A stretch of 7,622 bases of DNA from assembly GCA_946183755.1 (NCBI GenBank), contig CAMHCZ010000090.1, positions 1-7,622 on the forward strand. Direction: 5' to 3'. The position numbers and the translations under genes were made by a program. The DNA is from an uncultured bacterium (lineage in GTDB: Bacteria; Bacteroidota; Bacteroidia; Bacteroidales; Paludibacteraceae). Positions 1 through 5,828 of the stretch are shown here, piece after piece; position 1 is the stretch's first letter; every line of letters starts with the position of its first letter. The notes beneath the pieces are model-generated. The model was not told where the DNA came from. It made no database searches and saw only the letters and a list, made by a program, of their open reading frames with translations.

Positions 1-383
1 GCGAGTTCACCCTTACGTTCGCCACTGTCGATACGATGGTCGCATCGGACTTCGTGGGAATCGTCAGCGCAAGAAAGGACTCCGACAAAATAGCCAAGAC
101 GGGATGGAACGTCGCTAAGGCTGAACATGTGAACGCACCTGTGTTCACCGACTTCCCGCTGACTATGGAGTGCAAAGTGAAAGAGACACTCAACCGCGAC
201 AAGGCTGGATACATGCTCATTGGCGAGGTGGTCAACATCGTCTGCGACGAGAAATACCTGGCGGCCGACGGTCAGCCTGACGTCGAGAAGATGAAACTGA
301 TATGCTACGACCCTGTACACTACGGCTACCTGCAGATAGGCAGCAAGGTCGGACAGGCATTCTCCGACGGCAAAAAACTGTAG
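1..383 (+). CDS. Flavin reductase-like protein (flavoredoxin type), 5'-truncated
   Basis: The reading frame is open from base 3 and stops at 381-383, so the window shows about the last 126 codons; the ATG at 36 is internal because in-frame coding (EFTLTFATVDT) runs upstream of it. The visible protein contains segments typical of the flavin reductase-like, FMN-binding split-barrel family: DTMVASDFVGIVSA, then a KTGWNVAKAEHVNAP stretch, then a strand LIGEVVNIVCDE and a C-terminal YDPVHYGYLQIG. Members bind FMN and pass electrons between NAD(P)H or a partner protein and flavin; the physiological partner cannot be read here. The gene converges on a flavodoxin gene, another FMN electron carrier, but they are on opposite strands and not in one operon. 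Family assignment is by recognition of the pattern, and the N-terminal half of the domain is missing from view. Confidence 0.72.
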   Translation, partial: EFTLTFATVDTMVASDFVGIVSARKDSDKIAKTGWNVAKAEHVNAPVFTDFPLTMECKVKETLNRDKAGYMLIGEVVNIVCDEKYLAADGQPDVEKMKLICYDPVHYGYLQIGSKVGQAFSDGKKL

Positions 384-410
384 CGGCACGACTGCACGCT
401 GAAAACGAAT

Positions 411-436
411 AAAGCCAGCCCATCAAGGCTGGCTTT
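411..436. terminator. Bidirectional terminator hairpin between convergent genes
   Basis: AAAGCCAGCC at 411-420 and GGCTGGCTTT at 427-436 form a perfect 10-bp stem with a 6-nt loop. It lies 28 bp past the flavin reductase stop and 24 bp past the flavodoxin stop. The minus-strand side is followed by a T-rich stretch, so it is the better intrinsic terminator for flavodoxin; on the plus strand the arm's own TTT is followed by ACTCTTT. Confidence 0.85.
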
Positions 437-459
437 ACTCTTTGGAAGGTATGAAGAAG

Positions 460-963
460 TTATTTGAATGAAGGCTTGATACTTGCTACCCATGCAGCCA
501 CTCTGCCGTCGGTCTTCGACGACTCGTTGTCCTCGTCGATGGCCAATCCCACGAACTTGCCGTCCTGCACCGCCTCGGAGTCATCGTAAGTGTAGTCGCC
601 GGCATCGACCGCTCCGACCACCGTCGCGCCATTGCCCTTGACTGCGTCATAGATTCTCGCCATTCCATTGACGAATGTGTCCGAGTACGAAGACGAGTCG
701 CCGAGTCCGAACAGAGCCACGACCTTGCCGCTCAAATTCGCGTTCTGCAGCTCGCCGATGGCGCTTTCCCAGTCGTCCTGCAGGTCGCCCACGCCCCATG
801 TCGATGTGCCGAGCACGAGGTTGTCGTACGATTCAAAGTCAGCAGCGCTGACTCCGTCAGAGACGTTCTTCAATTCCGCGTCGCCTATAGCGCTCGCTAT
901 CTTCTCGGCAACGGTCTCTGTGTTGCCGGTCGATGTACCGAAAAATATTCCAACTTTTCCCAT
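460..963 (-). CDS. fldA: Long-chain flavodoxin
   Basis: A 167-residue flavodoxin, a soluble FMN-binding one-electron carrier that can stand in for ferredoxin, for example under iron limitation. Residues 1-8 are the first beta strand (MGKVGIFF), followed by the FMN phosphate-binding loop TSTGNTET at 10-17. The two isoalloxazine-stacking loops are visible: GTSTWGVGD around W56, and LGDSSSYSDTFVNGM at 87-101 with Y93. Residues of about 120-141 correspond to the extra loop of the long-chain class, and the length is normal for that class. The start is the only sensible ATG; upstream sequence is A-rich with no Shine-Dalgarno. It is monocistronic, with a promoter near 1101-1132, a leader of about 130 nt holding a strong hairpin, and a terminator at 411-436. 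Confidence 0.95.
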   Translation of the reverse strand: MGKVGIFFGTSTGNTETVAEKIASAIGDAELKNVSDGVSAADFESYDNLVLGTSTWGVGDLQDDWESAIGELQNANLSGKVVALFGLGDSSSYSDTFVNGMARIYDAVKGNGATVVGAVDAGDYTYDDSEAVQDGKFVGLAIDEDNESSKTDGRVAAWVASIKPSFK

Positions 964-1005
964 AGTTTATTGTTTTGTTGTTAATGCTCAGGAGGATTGC
1001 TTTTG

Positions 1006-1053
1006 ACTCTTTCGAGAGAACTTGGCGATTAAGCCAAGTTCGTCTCTTTGAGT
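1006..1053 (-). promoter_or_regulatory. Leader hairpin of the flavodoxin gene
   Basis: GAACTTGGC at 1018-1026 and GCCAAGTTC at 1033-1041 form a perfect 9-bp stem with a 6-nt loop. The stem continues with GAGA (1014-1017) against TCTC (1043-1046) past one bulged base, then ACTC (1006-1009) against GAGT (1050-1053) across an internal loop, about 17 pairs in all. It lies between the predicted start of transcription and the flavodoxin ATG, 43 bp from the latter. No U-run follows it on the minus strand, so it is not a plain terminator. It could be an mRNA structure affecting stability or translation, or an operator dyad; no known riboswitch pattern was recognised. Confidence 0.55.
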
Positions 1054-1100
1054 AACCGTATTAATAAAATCAATCAACTTTCCGCTTGAAATTTGTATTG

Positions 1101-1132
1101 CAAAAGTACATGCCGCCGGCAGCACCCGCAAT
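1101..1132 (-). promoter_or_regulatory. Bacteroidota-type promoter for flavodoxin
   Basis: On the minus strand TACTTTTG (1101-1108) matches the -7 consensus TAnnTTTG exactly. ATTG (1129-1132) lies 20 nt upstream as the -33 element. Transcription would start near 1094-1096, giving a leader of about 130 nt that includes the hairpin at 1006-1053. Confidence 0.65.
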
Positions 1133-1220
1133 CCTTAGAAATTGGGATATTTTTCGACCCGTTCGCCAATTATAGTGATTTTCGCAAGCATAAACGCCTA
1201 ATAATCACACCTATACAAAC

Positions 1221-1257
1221 AAAAAAGCACCAAACGTTCATCACGCTTGATGCTTTT
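1221..1257 (-). terminator. Intrinsic terminator of purT
   Basis: On the minus strand the arms at 1243-1257 and 1223-1237 pair over 15 positions, with two G-U wobbles and a 5-nt loop, and run into six T's (1221-1226). It lies about 37 bp after the purT stop. The rest of the 964-1293 gap holds the flavodoxin leader hairpin and promoter; I see no gene in it. Confidence 0.9.
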
Positions 1258-1293
1258 GTATTATGAAAGCGGCACTTGTGTGCCTGCCGTTTC

Positions 1294-2484
1294 TTAGTAG
1301 CTTATCTTCACCGACTCCGCAGCCTTCTTGGCATTGGCTCTCGCTGTGTCGGTGTCTTTGGCTGCCGCTATCACAACGCCCATTCTTCTGCCCACTTTCG
1401 ACATAGGCTTGCCGAAGAGGCGGATTTTCGTGTCAGGCACTTGCACAGCCTCGTTTATGTCGAAGATTGGCGCCCAGCCTTCCTGCTTTGCCTTTATCAC
1501 ATGGGATGCTCCCGGAGTTATCATGGCTGTGTCAACAGGCAGTCCGAGTATAGCTCTGACGTGAAGCTCGAACTCCGACATCTTCTGCGATATCATTGTC
1601 ACCATGCCTGTGTCGTGCGGACGAGGCGAAACCTCGCTGAATATCACGTCGTCGCCGCAAACAAACAGCTCTACGCCGAATATTCCGTAGCCTCCGAGCG
1701 CGTCGGTCACCTTCTTGGCTATCTCCTGAGCCTTGGCTTTGGTGCTGTCGGTCATAGCTGCTGGCTGCCAGCTCTCCTGGTAGTCGCCGTTCACCTGCAC
1801 ATGGCCTATAGGCTCGCAGAACTTGGTTCCGAAGGCTGTTCTCACTGTCAGCAGAGTTATCTCATAGTCGAACTTTATGAACTGCTCTATGATTATCTTC
1901 GAGCCGTTGCCGCGAGCCGACTCCTTGGCGTACTTCCATGCCTTCTCGATGTCGCCCTCGCTCTTAACCACTGACTGCCCCTTGCCTGACGACGACATGA
2001 TCGGCTTAGTCACGCATGGTATGCCTATCTGATGCACTGCGTCGCTGAACTCCTCGAGCGACGATGCGAAAAGATACTTGGCTGTCGGCAGTCCCAGCTC
2101 CTCGGCTGCGAGTCTTCTGATGCCCTCGCGGTCCATGGTCAGACGAGCAGCGTGGGCTGTAGGGATTACGTTGTAGCCTTCAGCCTCGAGCCTTTCGAGC
2201 TCCTCGGTGTTGAGCGCCTCGATTTCCGGCACGATGAGGTCCGGCTGCTCACGCTCTACAACGGCTCTCAGGGCCTTAGCGTCCTTCATGTCAATTACAT
2301 AGTGGCGTTGCGCTACTTGCTGCGCTGGAGCGTCCTCATAAGAGTCAACTGCTATGCACTCGATGCCGAGTCTTATAGCTTCTATGGTTACTTCCTTGCC
2401 GAGCTCTCCGTTTCCGAGAAGCATCAGTTTGCAAGAGCTTGCGAATAGTGGTGTGCCTATCTGGCCGTTTTTGTAATTGCCCAT
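1294..2484 (-). CDS. purT: Formate-dependent phosphoribosylglycinamide formyltransferase
   Basis: This 396-residue ATP-grasp enzyme carries out the third step of purine synthesis from formate, ATP and GAR, making formyl-GAR without folate. The N-terminal nucleotide-binding-like fold carries LLGNGELGKE at 22-31. The ATP-grasp part shows TKPIMSSSGKGQS at 159-171, the adenine-region glutamate in IIIEQFI around E200, and the PurT signature EVSPRPHDTGMVT at 284-296 with its metal-binding glutamate. Length is close to that of E. coli PurT (392). The ATG at 2484 gives a short extension (MGNYKNGQIGTPL) like that of other PurT proteins; no Shine-Dalgarno is present. The gene stands alone with its own promoter (2516-2543) and terminator (1221-1257), separate from serS although on the same strand. 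Confidence 0.97.
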   Translation of the reverse strand: MGNYKNGQIGTPLFASSCKLMLLGNGELGKEVTIEAIRLGIECIAVDSYEDAPAQQVAQRHYVIDMKDAKALRAVVEREQPDLIVPEIEALNTEELERLEAEGYNVIPTAHAARLTMDREGIRRLAAEELGLPTAKYLFASSLEEFSDAVHQIGIPCVTKPIMSSSGKGQSVVKSEGDIEKAWKYAKESARGNGSKIIIEQFIKFDYEITLLTVRTAFGTKFCEPIGHVQVNGDYQESWQPAAMTDSTKAKAQEIAKKVTDALGGYGIFGVELFVCGDDVIFSEVSPRPHDTGMVTMISQKMSEFELHVRAILGLPVDTAMITPGASHVIKAKQEGWAPIFDINEAVQVPDTKIRLFGKPMSKVGRRMGVVIAAAKDTDTARANAKKAAESVKISY

Positions 2485-2515
2485 GATTTTAATTTGTTTA
2501 GTGTTTTTGCTTTGG

Positions 2516-2546
2516 CAAAGTTATCCAAAAGAGAGTGAAAACTAAA
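2516..2546 (-). promoter_or_regulatory. Bacteroidota-type promoter for purT
   Basis: TAACTTTG on the minus strand (2516-2523) fits the TAnnTTTG -7 box exactly. The -33 position about 19 nt upstream reads TTTA, an imperfect but T-rich match. Transcription would start near 2510, leaving a leader of about 25 nt that is A-rich and lacks a Shine-Dalgarno. Confidence 0.55.
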
Positions 2547-2580
2547 TTGTTGACTGATTTTTTTATTCGTGTTCACACAT

Positions 2581-2613
2581 AAAAAAAAGCCCGGGCTTTC
2601 GCAGTCCGGACTT
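2581..2613 (-). terminator. Intrinsic terminator of serS
   Basis: On the minus strand AAGTCCGG (2606-2613) pairs with CCGGGCTT (2587-2594), including one U-G, with an 11-nt loop that may fold a little further. A run of eight T's (2581-2588) follows. It begins 26 bp past the serS stop. Confidence 0.88.
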
Positions 2614-2638
2614 CCTGTCTTTATGTCATTAATGACGC

Positions 2639-3910
2639 TTAGTCTATGATGTCGAAACCAGTGTAAGGCTGCAGCGCCTTTGGTATGCGGATGCCTTCTG
2701 GAGTCTGGTTGTTCTCGAGCAATGCTGCCACGATACGAGGGAGAGCCAATGCGCTGCCGTTGAGTGTGTGGCAGAGCTGTGTCTTCTTGTTCTCGTCGCG
2801 GTAACGGCACTTCAGACGGTTGGCCTGATAGCTCTCGAAGTTTGACACTGAGCTTACCTCCAGCCAGCGCTTCTGAGCCTCGGAGTAAACCTCGAAGTCG
2901 AAGCAGATAGACGAAGTGAAGCTCATGTCGCCACCACAGAGACGGAGTATTCTGTATGGCAGCTCCAGCTTCTGCACAAGGCCTTCGACGTGAGCGAGCA
3001 TCTCCTTGAGCGACTCGTATGAATGCTCAGGTGTGTCGATGCGGACAAGCTCCACCTTCGAGAACTCGTGCAGACGGTTCAGTCCGCGCACGTCCTTGCC
3101 GTACGAGCCAGCCTCGCGGCGGAAGCACTGTGTATATGCGCAGTTCTTTATTGGCAGGTCCTTCTTGTCGAGGATTACGTCGCGATAGATGTTTGTCACA
3201 GGCACCTCGGCTGTTGGTATCAGGTAGAGGTCGTCCAGGTCGGTGTGGTACATCTGGCCTTCCTTGTCAGGCAGCTGTCCTGTGCCGAAACCAGAAGCCG
3301 CGTTCACAACTGTAGGAGGCATTATCTCTGTGTAGCCGCTCTTCTGCGCCTCGTCTAAGAAGAAGTCGATGAGCGCTCTCTGCAGACGCGCGCCCTTGCC
3401 TATGTAAACAGGGAATCCCGCGCCGGTTATCTTCACTCCGAGGTCGAAGTCTATGAGGTTGTACTTCTTAGCCAAGTCCCAGTGTGGCAGAGCGTCCTCA
3501 GGCAGTTCCACCTTGTTGCCGCCGGTTCTTTCCACCACGTTGTCGTTGGCGTCCTTGCCTTCCGGCACCTCGTCGCATGGGATATTAGGGATAGTCGAGA
3601 GGATTGCGATTATCTTCTCCTCAGCCTCTTTCATCTCGGCCTCCAGAGTCTTGTTCGCCTCCTTCATCGACGACACCTGCTGCTTAGCGGCTTCAGCCTC
3701 GTCCTTCTTGCCCTCCTTGAGCAAGAGTCCTATTGACTTGGAAATCTTGTTGAGTTCGGCAAGGTTGGCGTCCAGCTTGGACTGTGTAGCCTTGCGTGTC
3801 TCGTTCACTGCAATGACATTCTCGATAGGCTCTCTTCCGTCGAACAGCTTCTTGGCGAGCTTGCGGATTATGCCTTCCTTGTCTTCTGTGATTTGTTTAA
3901 GAGTAAGCAT
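2639..3910 (-). CDS. serS: Seryl-tRNA synthetase
   Basis: A 423-residue class II aminoacyl-tRNA synthetase that charges tRNA-Ser (and tRNA-Sec where present) with serine. Residues of about 1-105 form the N-terminal helical arm, a charged antiparallel coiled coil (roughly 30-105) that grips the long variable arm of tRNA-Ser. The catalytic domain follows: the serine-binding loop PTAEVP at 232-237, motif 2 from FRREAGSYGKDVRG at 263 through HEF at 283, and motif 3 NGSALALPRIVAALLENNQ at 384-402 with its invariant arginine. The length is typical of the bacterial enzyme. The ATG at 3910 begins the conserved MLTLKQI N-terminus. It follows rpmA after 75 bp that contain a strong terminator, so the gene needs read-through or a promoter that I could not identify. 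Confidence 0.97.
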   Translation of the reverse strand: MLTLKQITEDKEGIIRKLAKKLFDGREPIENVIAVNETRKATQSKLDANLAELNKISKSIGLLLKEGKKDEAEAAKQQVSSMKEANKTLEAEMKEAEEKIIAILSTIPNIPCDEVPEGKDANDNVVERTGGNKVELPEDALPHWDLAKKYNLIDFDLGVKITGAGFPVYIGKGARLQRALIDFFLDEAQKSGYTEIMPPTVVNAASGFGTGQLPDKEGQMYHTDLDDLYLIPTAEVPVTNIYRDVILDKKDLPIKNCAYTQCFRREAGSYGKDVRGLNRLHEFSKVELVRIDTPEHSYESLKEMLAHVEGLVQKLELPYRILRLCGGDMSFTSSICFDFEVYSEAQKRWLEVSSVSNFESYQANRLKCRYRDENKKTQLCHTLNGSALALPRIVAALLENNQTPEGIRIPKALQPYTGFDIID

Positions 3911-3931
3911 AACTGTATTTCTTTATTATTG

Positions 3932-3962
3932 AAAAAAGGGCGACACAAGAATGTCACCCTTT
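3932..3962 (-). terminator. Intrinsic terminator after rpmA
   Basis: On the minus strand the arms 3952-3962 and 3935-3945 form 11 pairs (one U-G) with a 6-nt loop, followed by six T's (3932-3937). It sits in the 75-bp gap between rpmA and serS, ending 21 bp before the serS ATG. It could separate the two units fully or act as a partial terminator that lowers serS output relative to the ribosomal proteins. Confidence 0.87.
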
Positions 3963-3985
3963 CTTATTAAGTTTTCTTGATAGCT

Positions 3986-4252
3986 TTAGTTCTGCTCTTC
4001 AAGTGGAAGTACAGAGACGAATGACTTGTCGCCAGTAGTCTTCTTGAATGAGACAACACCGTCAATAAGTGCGAACAAAGTGTGATCCTTGCCCATACCT
4101 ACGTTCTGACCTGGGTTGTGCTGTGTGCCGCGCTGACGAACGATGATGTTGCCAGCTACAACCTTCTGTCCACCGAAAATCTTAACTCCGAGTCTTTTTG
4201 AAGCAGACTCACGTCCGTTCTTAGAACTACCTACACCTTTTTTATGTGCCAT
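3986..4252 (-). CDS. rpmA: 50S ribosomal protein L27
   Basis: This 88-residue protein has the full L27 pattern: the N-terminal tail MAHKKGVGSSKNGRES that reaches the peptidyl-transferase centre, then RLGVKIFGGQ, the signature GNIIVRQRGTQHNPG, and GKDHTLFALIDG. The N-terminus begins directly with MAHKKG, without the short cleaved extension found in Firmicutes L27. It lies 27 bp downstream of rplU, the usual gene pair, and is presumably on the same transcript from the promoter near 4687. No Shine-Dalgarno is apparent. Confidence 0.98.
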   Translation of the reverse strand: MAHKKGVGSSKNGRESASKRLGVKIFGGQKVVAGNIIVRQRGTQHNPGQNVGMGKDHTLFALIDGVVSFKKTTGDKSFVSVLPLEEQN

Positions 4253-4279
4253 GATAAATAATTTTTAGTGGTTAAACGA

Positions 4280-4594
4280 TTAAGCGAGAATGTCGCTGAT
4301 TGTTAAAGATGTGAAGTCCTGACGGTGACCGTTCAACTTGCGGTAGCCCTTGCGGCGTTTTTTGTGGAACACAAGAACCTTCTTGCCACGGAAGTCACCA
4401 TTAACCTCTGCCTTGACCTTTGCACCATCGACAGTAGGAGCACCTACAGTCACTGCACCCTCGTTGTCAACGAGAAGCACCTTGTCAAACTCAAGCTTAT
4501 CACCTTCTTTTGCGTCCTTGATAGAGTGGACGAACAGTTTTTGTCCCTTCTCGACACGGAACTGCTGACCCTGAATTTCAACGATAGCGTACAT
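4280..4594 (-). CDS. rplU: 50S ribosomal protein L21
   Basis: This 104-residue protein matches L21 throughout: MYAIVEIQGQQFRVEKGQ at the N-terminus, the beta-barrel segment with KVLLVD and VTVGAPTVDGAKVKAEV, and the C-terminal signature VLVFHKKRRKGYRKLNGHRQ, which contacts 23S rRNA. Length is normal. It is the first gene of the rplU-rpmA pair and carries a leader of about 85 nt from a TATCTTTG promoter. The ATG at 4594 is the only start consistent with the family. Confidence 0.98.
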   Translation of the reverse strand: MYAIVEIQGQQFRVEKGQKLFVHSIKDAKEGDKLEFDKVLLVDNEGAVTVGAPTVDGAKVKAEVNGDFRGKKVLVFHKKRRKGYRKLNGHRQDFTSLTISDILA

Positions 4595-4620
4595 TATTAC
4601 GTATGTTTTAAATAATTATC

Positions 4621-4670
4621 GGGGAGGCGGGGTGATGAGCCTCATTGTCATCATTGCCACTTATGGCCTC
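4621..4670 (-). promoter_or_regulatory. Possible structured leader of rplU
   Basis: Within the predicted rplU 5' untranslated region, minus-strand GAGGC (4666-4670) can pair with GCCTC (4624-4628). Inside it TGATGA (4648-4653) pairs with TCATCA (4633-4638), with a 9-nt loop; an alternative ATGAG/CTCAT pairing overlaps it. Many ribosomal protein operons are controlled by binding of their own product to such a leader. That role here is an inference from position and pairing only. Confidence 0.35.
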
Positions 4671-4686
4671 TTTGCGAAACAGGGGA

Positions 4687-4718
4687 CAAAGATATGAATT
4701 TGCATTGAAAACAAAAAA
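4687..4718 (-). promoter_or_regulatory. Promoter for rplU-rpmA
   Basis: TATCTTTG on the minus strand (4687-4694) matches the -7 consensus exactly. The -33 zone is a T-run: TTTT at 4715-4718 gives a 20-nt spacer, and TTTG at 4712-4715 gives 17. Transcription would start near 4680, about 85 nt before the rplU ATG. Confidence 0.6.
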
Positions 4719-4799
4719 CTATCCCATAAAAACATGACTTAAAAATTAACGCGTTACATAATAAAAGTCAAAAAGATACACATTGACTTTATTTTGAGT

Positions 4800-4807
4800 T
4801 ATATTTG
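4800..4807 (+). promoter_or_regulatory. -7 box of the DprA-like gene promoter
   Basis: TATATTTG at 4800-4807 matches TAnnTTTG exactly. No clear -33 element lies 19-21 nt upstream; the closest is ATTG at 4782-4785, only 14 nt away. A start of transcription near 4814 gives a leader of about 18 nt before the ATG at 4832. The box contains the in-frame TTG at 4805, which argues against that codon as a translation start. A 10-bp palindrome, TAACGCGTTA (4747-4756), lies between this box and the divergent rplU promoter. Confidence 0.5.
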
Positions 4808-4831
4808 AGAGAATATCTAATACATATATTA

Positions 4832-5665
4832 ATGACACACACTGGAAACGAAAAGTTATTGGAAAGAGAGCTGACGGCTTTCTTATGCTCGCGCAGATGC
4901 CCGGACGAGGCTGTGGCGGCGGTGGAAAACTGGCTGAACACGCTGGACCCAGAGAAAGACTGCATTGTATGCGGAGGACACTCAGGCATAGAGAAAAGAG
5001 TGGTCGTGCAACTCATGGAGAGAGGAATACCACTGATATGGATGGTGGCTGAAGCCGGCAGCATGAAGTGGCAGAACCTGACCGACACCGCATTGCAGGC
5101 CGGGAAACTGCTCATCGTTTCCACTAGCGAGGAGGCGCAGACCACAAGCACTCTTGCTTCTGAGAGAAACTCCAGAATGATAAGCATGGCGAAGAGCATC
5201 GTCATAGCCTACATGGACAAGGGCGGCATGATTGAGAAACTAGTGGAGGGACTCGACAACGTGCGACTGCTGACCGAGCAGACAAGCATGAAGAACGAGT
5301 GCTTCTGCATACGACGCGACGGAGGCAACATCTACTTCGACATAGAGCGCGGCATGAGCGGCAAATACATTAAAATATCGCAGACGAGAAAGTCGCGCGA
5401 CGGAGGCTCACGCAAGGAATGCGTGTTCGTGAACGCAAGCGAGCTGAACATGCTGAAGAGGGCTGTGGACTGGGCTATGGCTCAGACGCAGACCGACGGC
5501 GGCACAAAGGAGAAGGCGAAGCAGCAACCACAGCGCGCGGCCGAGAGCCGTCAGGAAAACGACGGACCGATGGACGAAATCACAGCGCCATCCGACGACG
5601 CTGCCGCACAGAAGGAGAGCAGCGAAGGACTGATGGGCAAAATAATGTCGGTGTTCAAGAAATAG
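4832..5665 (+). CDS. DprA/SLOG-like protein with C-terminal PUR-like nucleic-acid-binding domain
   Basis: The ATG at 4832 gives 277 residues; the in-frame TTG at 4805 lies inside a -7 box and would be upstream of transcription. Residues of about 43-148 resemble the Rossmann-like fold of DprA/Smf: DCIVCGGHSGIEKRVVVQL (43-61) corresponds to the GGxxGID region, ALQAGKLLIVSTSE (87-100) to the G-llSE strand, and ERNSRMISMAKSIVIAY (111-127) to the RNRIIAGLSD signature. Residues 155-217 resemble a PUR-alpha-like single-stranded nucleic-acid-binding module: NIYFDIERGMSGKYIKIS, a basic loop TRKSRDGGSRKE, a strand, then a helix. A polar, probably disordered linker (218-263) leads to an amphipathic tail, GLMGKIMSVFKK. 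DprA proteins bind ssDNA and load RecA; a role in ssDNA or recombination is an inference. A standard DprA lacks this C-terminus, so it is probably a paralogue or relative. Confidence 0.65.
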   Translation: MTHTGNEKLLERELTAFLCSRRCPDEAVAAVENWLNTLDPEKDCIVCGGHSGIEKRVVVQLMERGIPLIWMVAEAGSMKWQNLTDTALQAGKLLIVSTSEEAQTTSTLASERNSRMISMAKSIVIAYMDKGGMIEKLVEGLDNVRLLTEQTSMKNECFCIRRDGGNIYFDIERGMSGKYIKISQTRKSRDGGSRKECVFVNASELNMLKRAVDWAMAQTQTDGGTKEKAKQQPQRAAESRQENDGPMDEITAPSDDAAAQKESSEGLMGKIMSVFKK

Positions 5666-5691
5666 AAAGCACACGACACATAATATATATA

Positions 5692-5727
5692 AGCAGGGGC
5701 GAAGAAAATTCAGCCTCTGCTTTTTTT
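5692..5727 (+). terminator. Intrinsic terminator of the DprA-like gene
   Basis: AGCAGGGGC (5692-5700) pairs with GCCTCTGCT (5713-5721), nine pairs with one G-U and a 12-nt loop, running into seven T's (5721-5727). It begins 26 bp after the stop codon, so the DprA-like gene is probably transcribed separately from the region downstream. Confidence 0.9.
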
Positions 5728-5751
5728 ATGCACAATATAATTATAAATTTG
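5721..5751 (+). promoter_or_regulatory. Candidate promoter for the structured region and methylase operon
   Basis: TAAATTTG at 5744-5751 matches the -7 consensus exactly. The T-run of the preceding terminator (TTTT at 5721-5724) lies 19 nt upstream in the -33 position. Transcription would start near 5758, at the foot of the hairpin 5759-5788. It is the only exact -7 match I found on the plus strand between 5728 and 6049. Confidence 0.45.
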
Positions 5752-5758
5752 CCATTAC

Positions 5759-5788
5759 GACGGAAACGGAGCAGCGGCTTCCACCGTC
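5759..5788 (+). other. Short hairpin next to the candidate transcription start
   Basis: GACGG (5759-5763) pairs with CCGTC (5784-5788). Inside, GGAGC (5768-5772) pairs with GCTTCC (5777-5782) around the loop AGCG with one bulged base. No T-run follows, so it is not a terminator. If transcription starts near 5758 this would be a 5'-terminal stem-loop of the transcript, perhaps protecting its end. Confidence 0.4.
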
Positions 5789-5828
5789 AACATATTAGTA
5801 AGAATTAGCGTTTGCTATTTGTTCTATT

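Noticed and set aside
964..1093. FMN riboswitch in the flavodoxin leader
   Set aside because: The conserved FMN aptamer segments are not seen; only a simple dyad is present.
1276..1974. Long plus-strand open frame (232 codons) opposite purT
   Set aside because: It lies wholly within purT antisense, is rich in Leu, His, Arg and Tyr with no family pattern, and is explained by the codon bias of purT.
2625..2636. 12-bp perfect palindrome GTCATTAATGAC just after the serS stop
   Set aside because: It is a single copy between a stop codon and a terminator with no promoter nearby; it may be chance or a minor part of the 3' structure.
4805..4831. TTG at 4805 as the start of the DprA-like gene, adding nine residues
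   Set aside because: The TTG is the last part of an exact TAnnTTTG -7 box, so it would not be in the transcript; an ATG follows at 4832 at a normal leader distance.
5419..5808. Plus-strand open frame running past the DprA-like stop
   Set aside because: It is an out-of-frame, low-complexity Arg/Gly/Glu-rich reading of the C-terminal linker region and crosses the terminator at 5692-5727.
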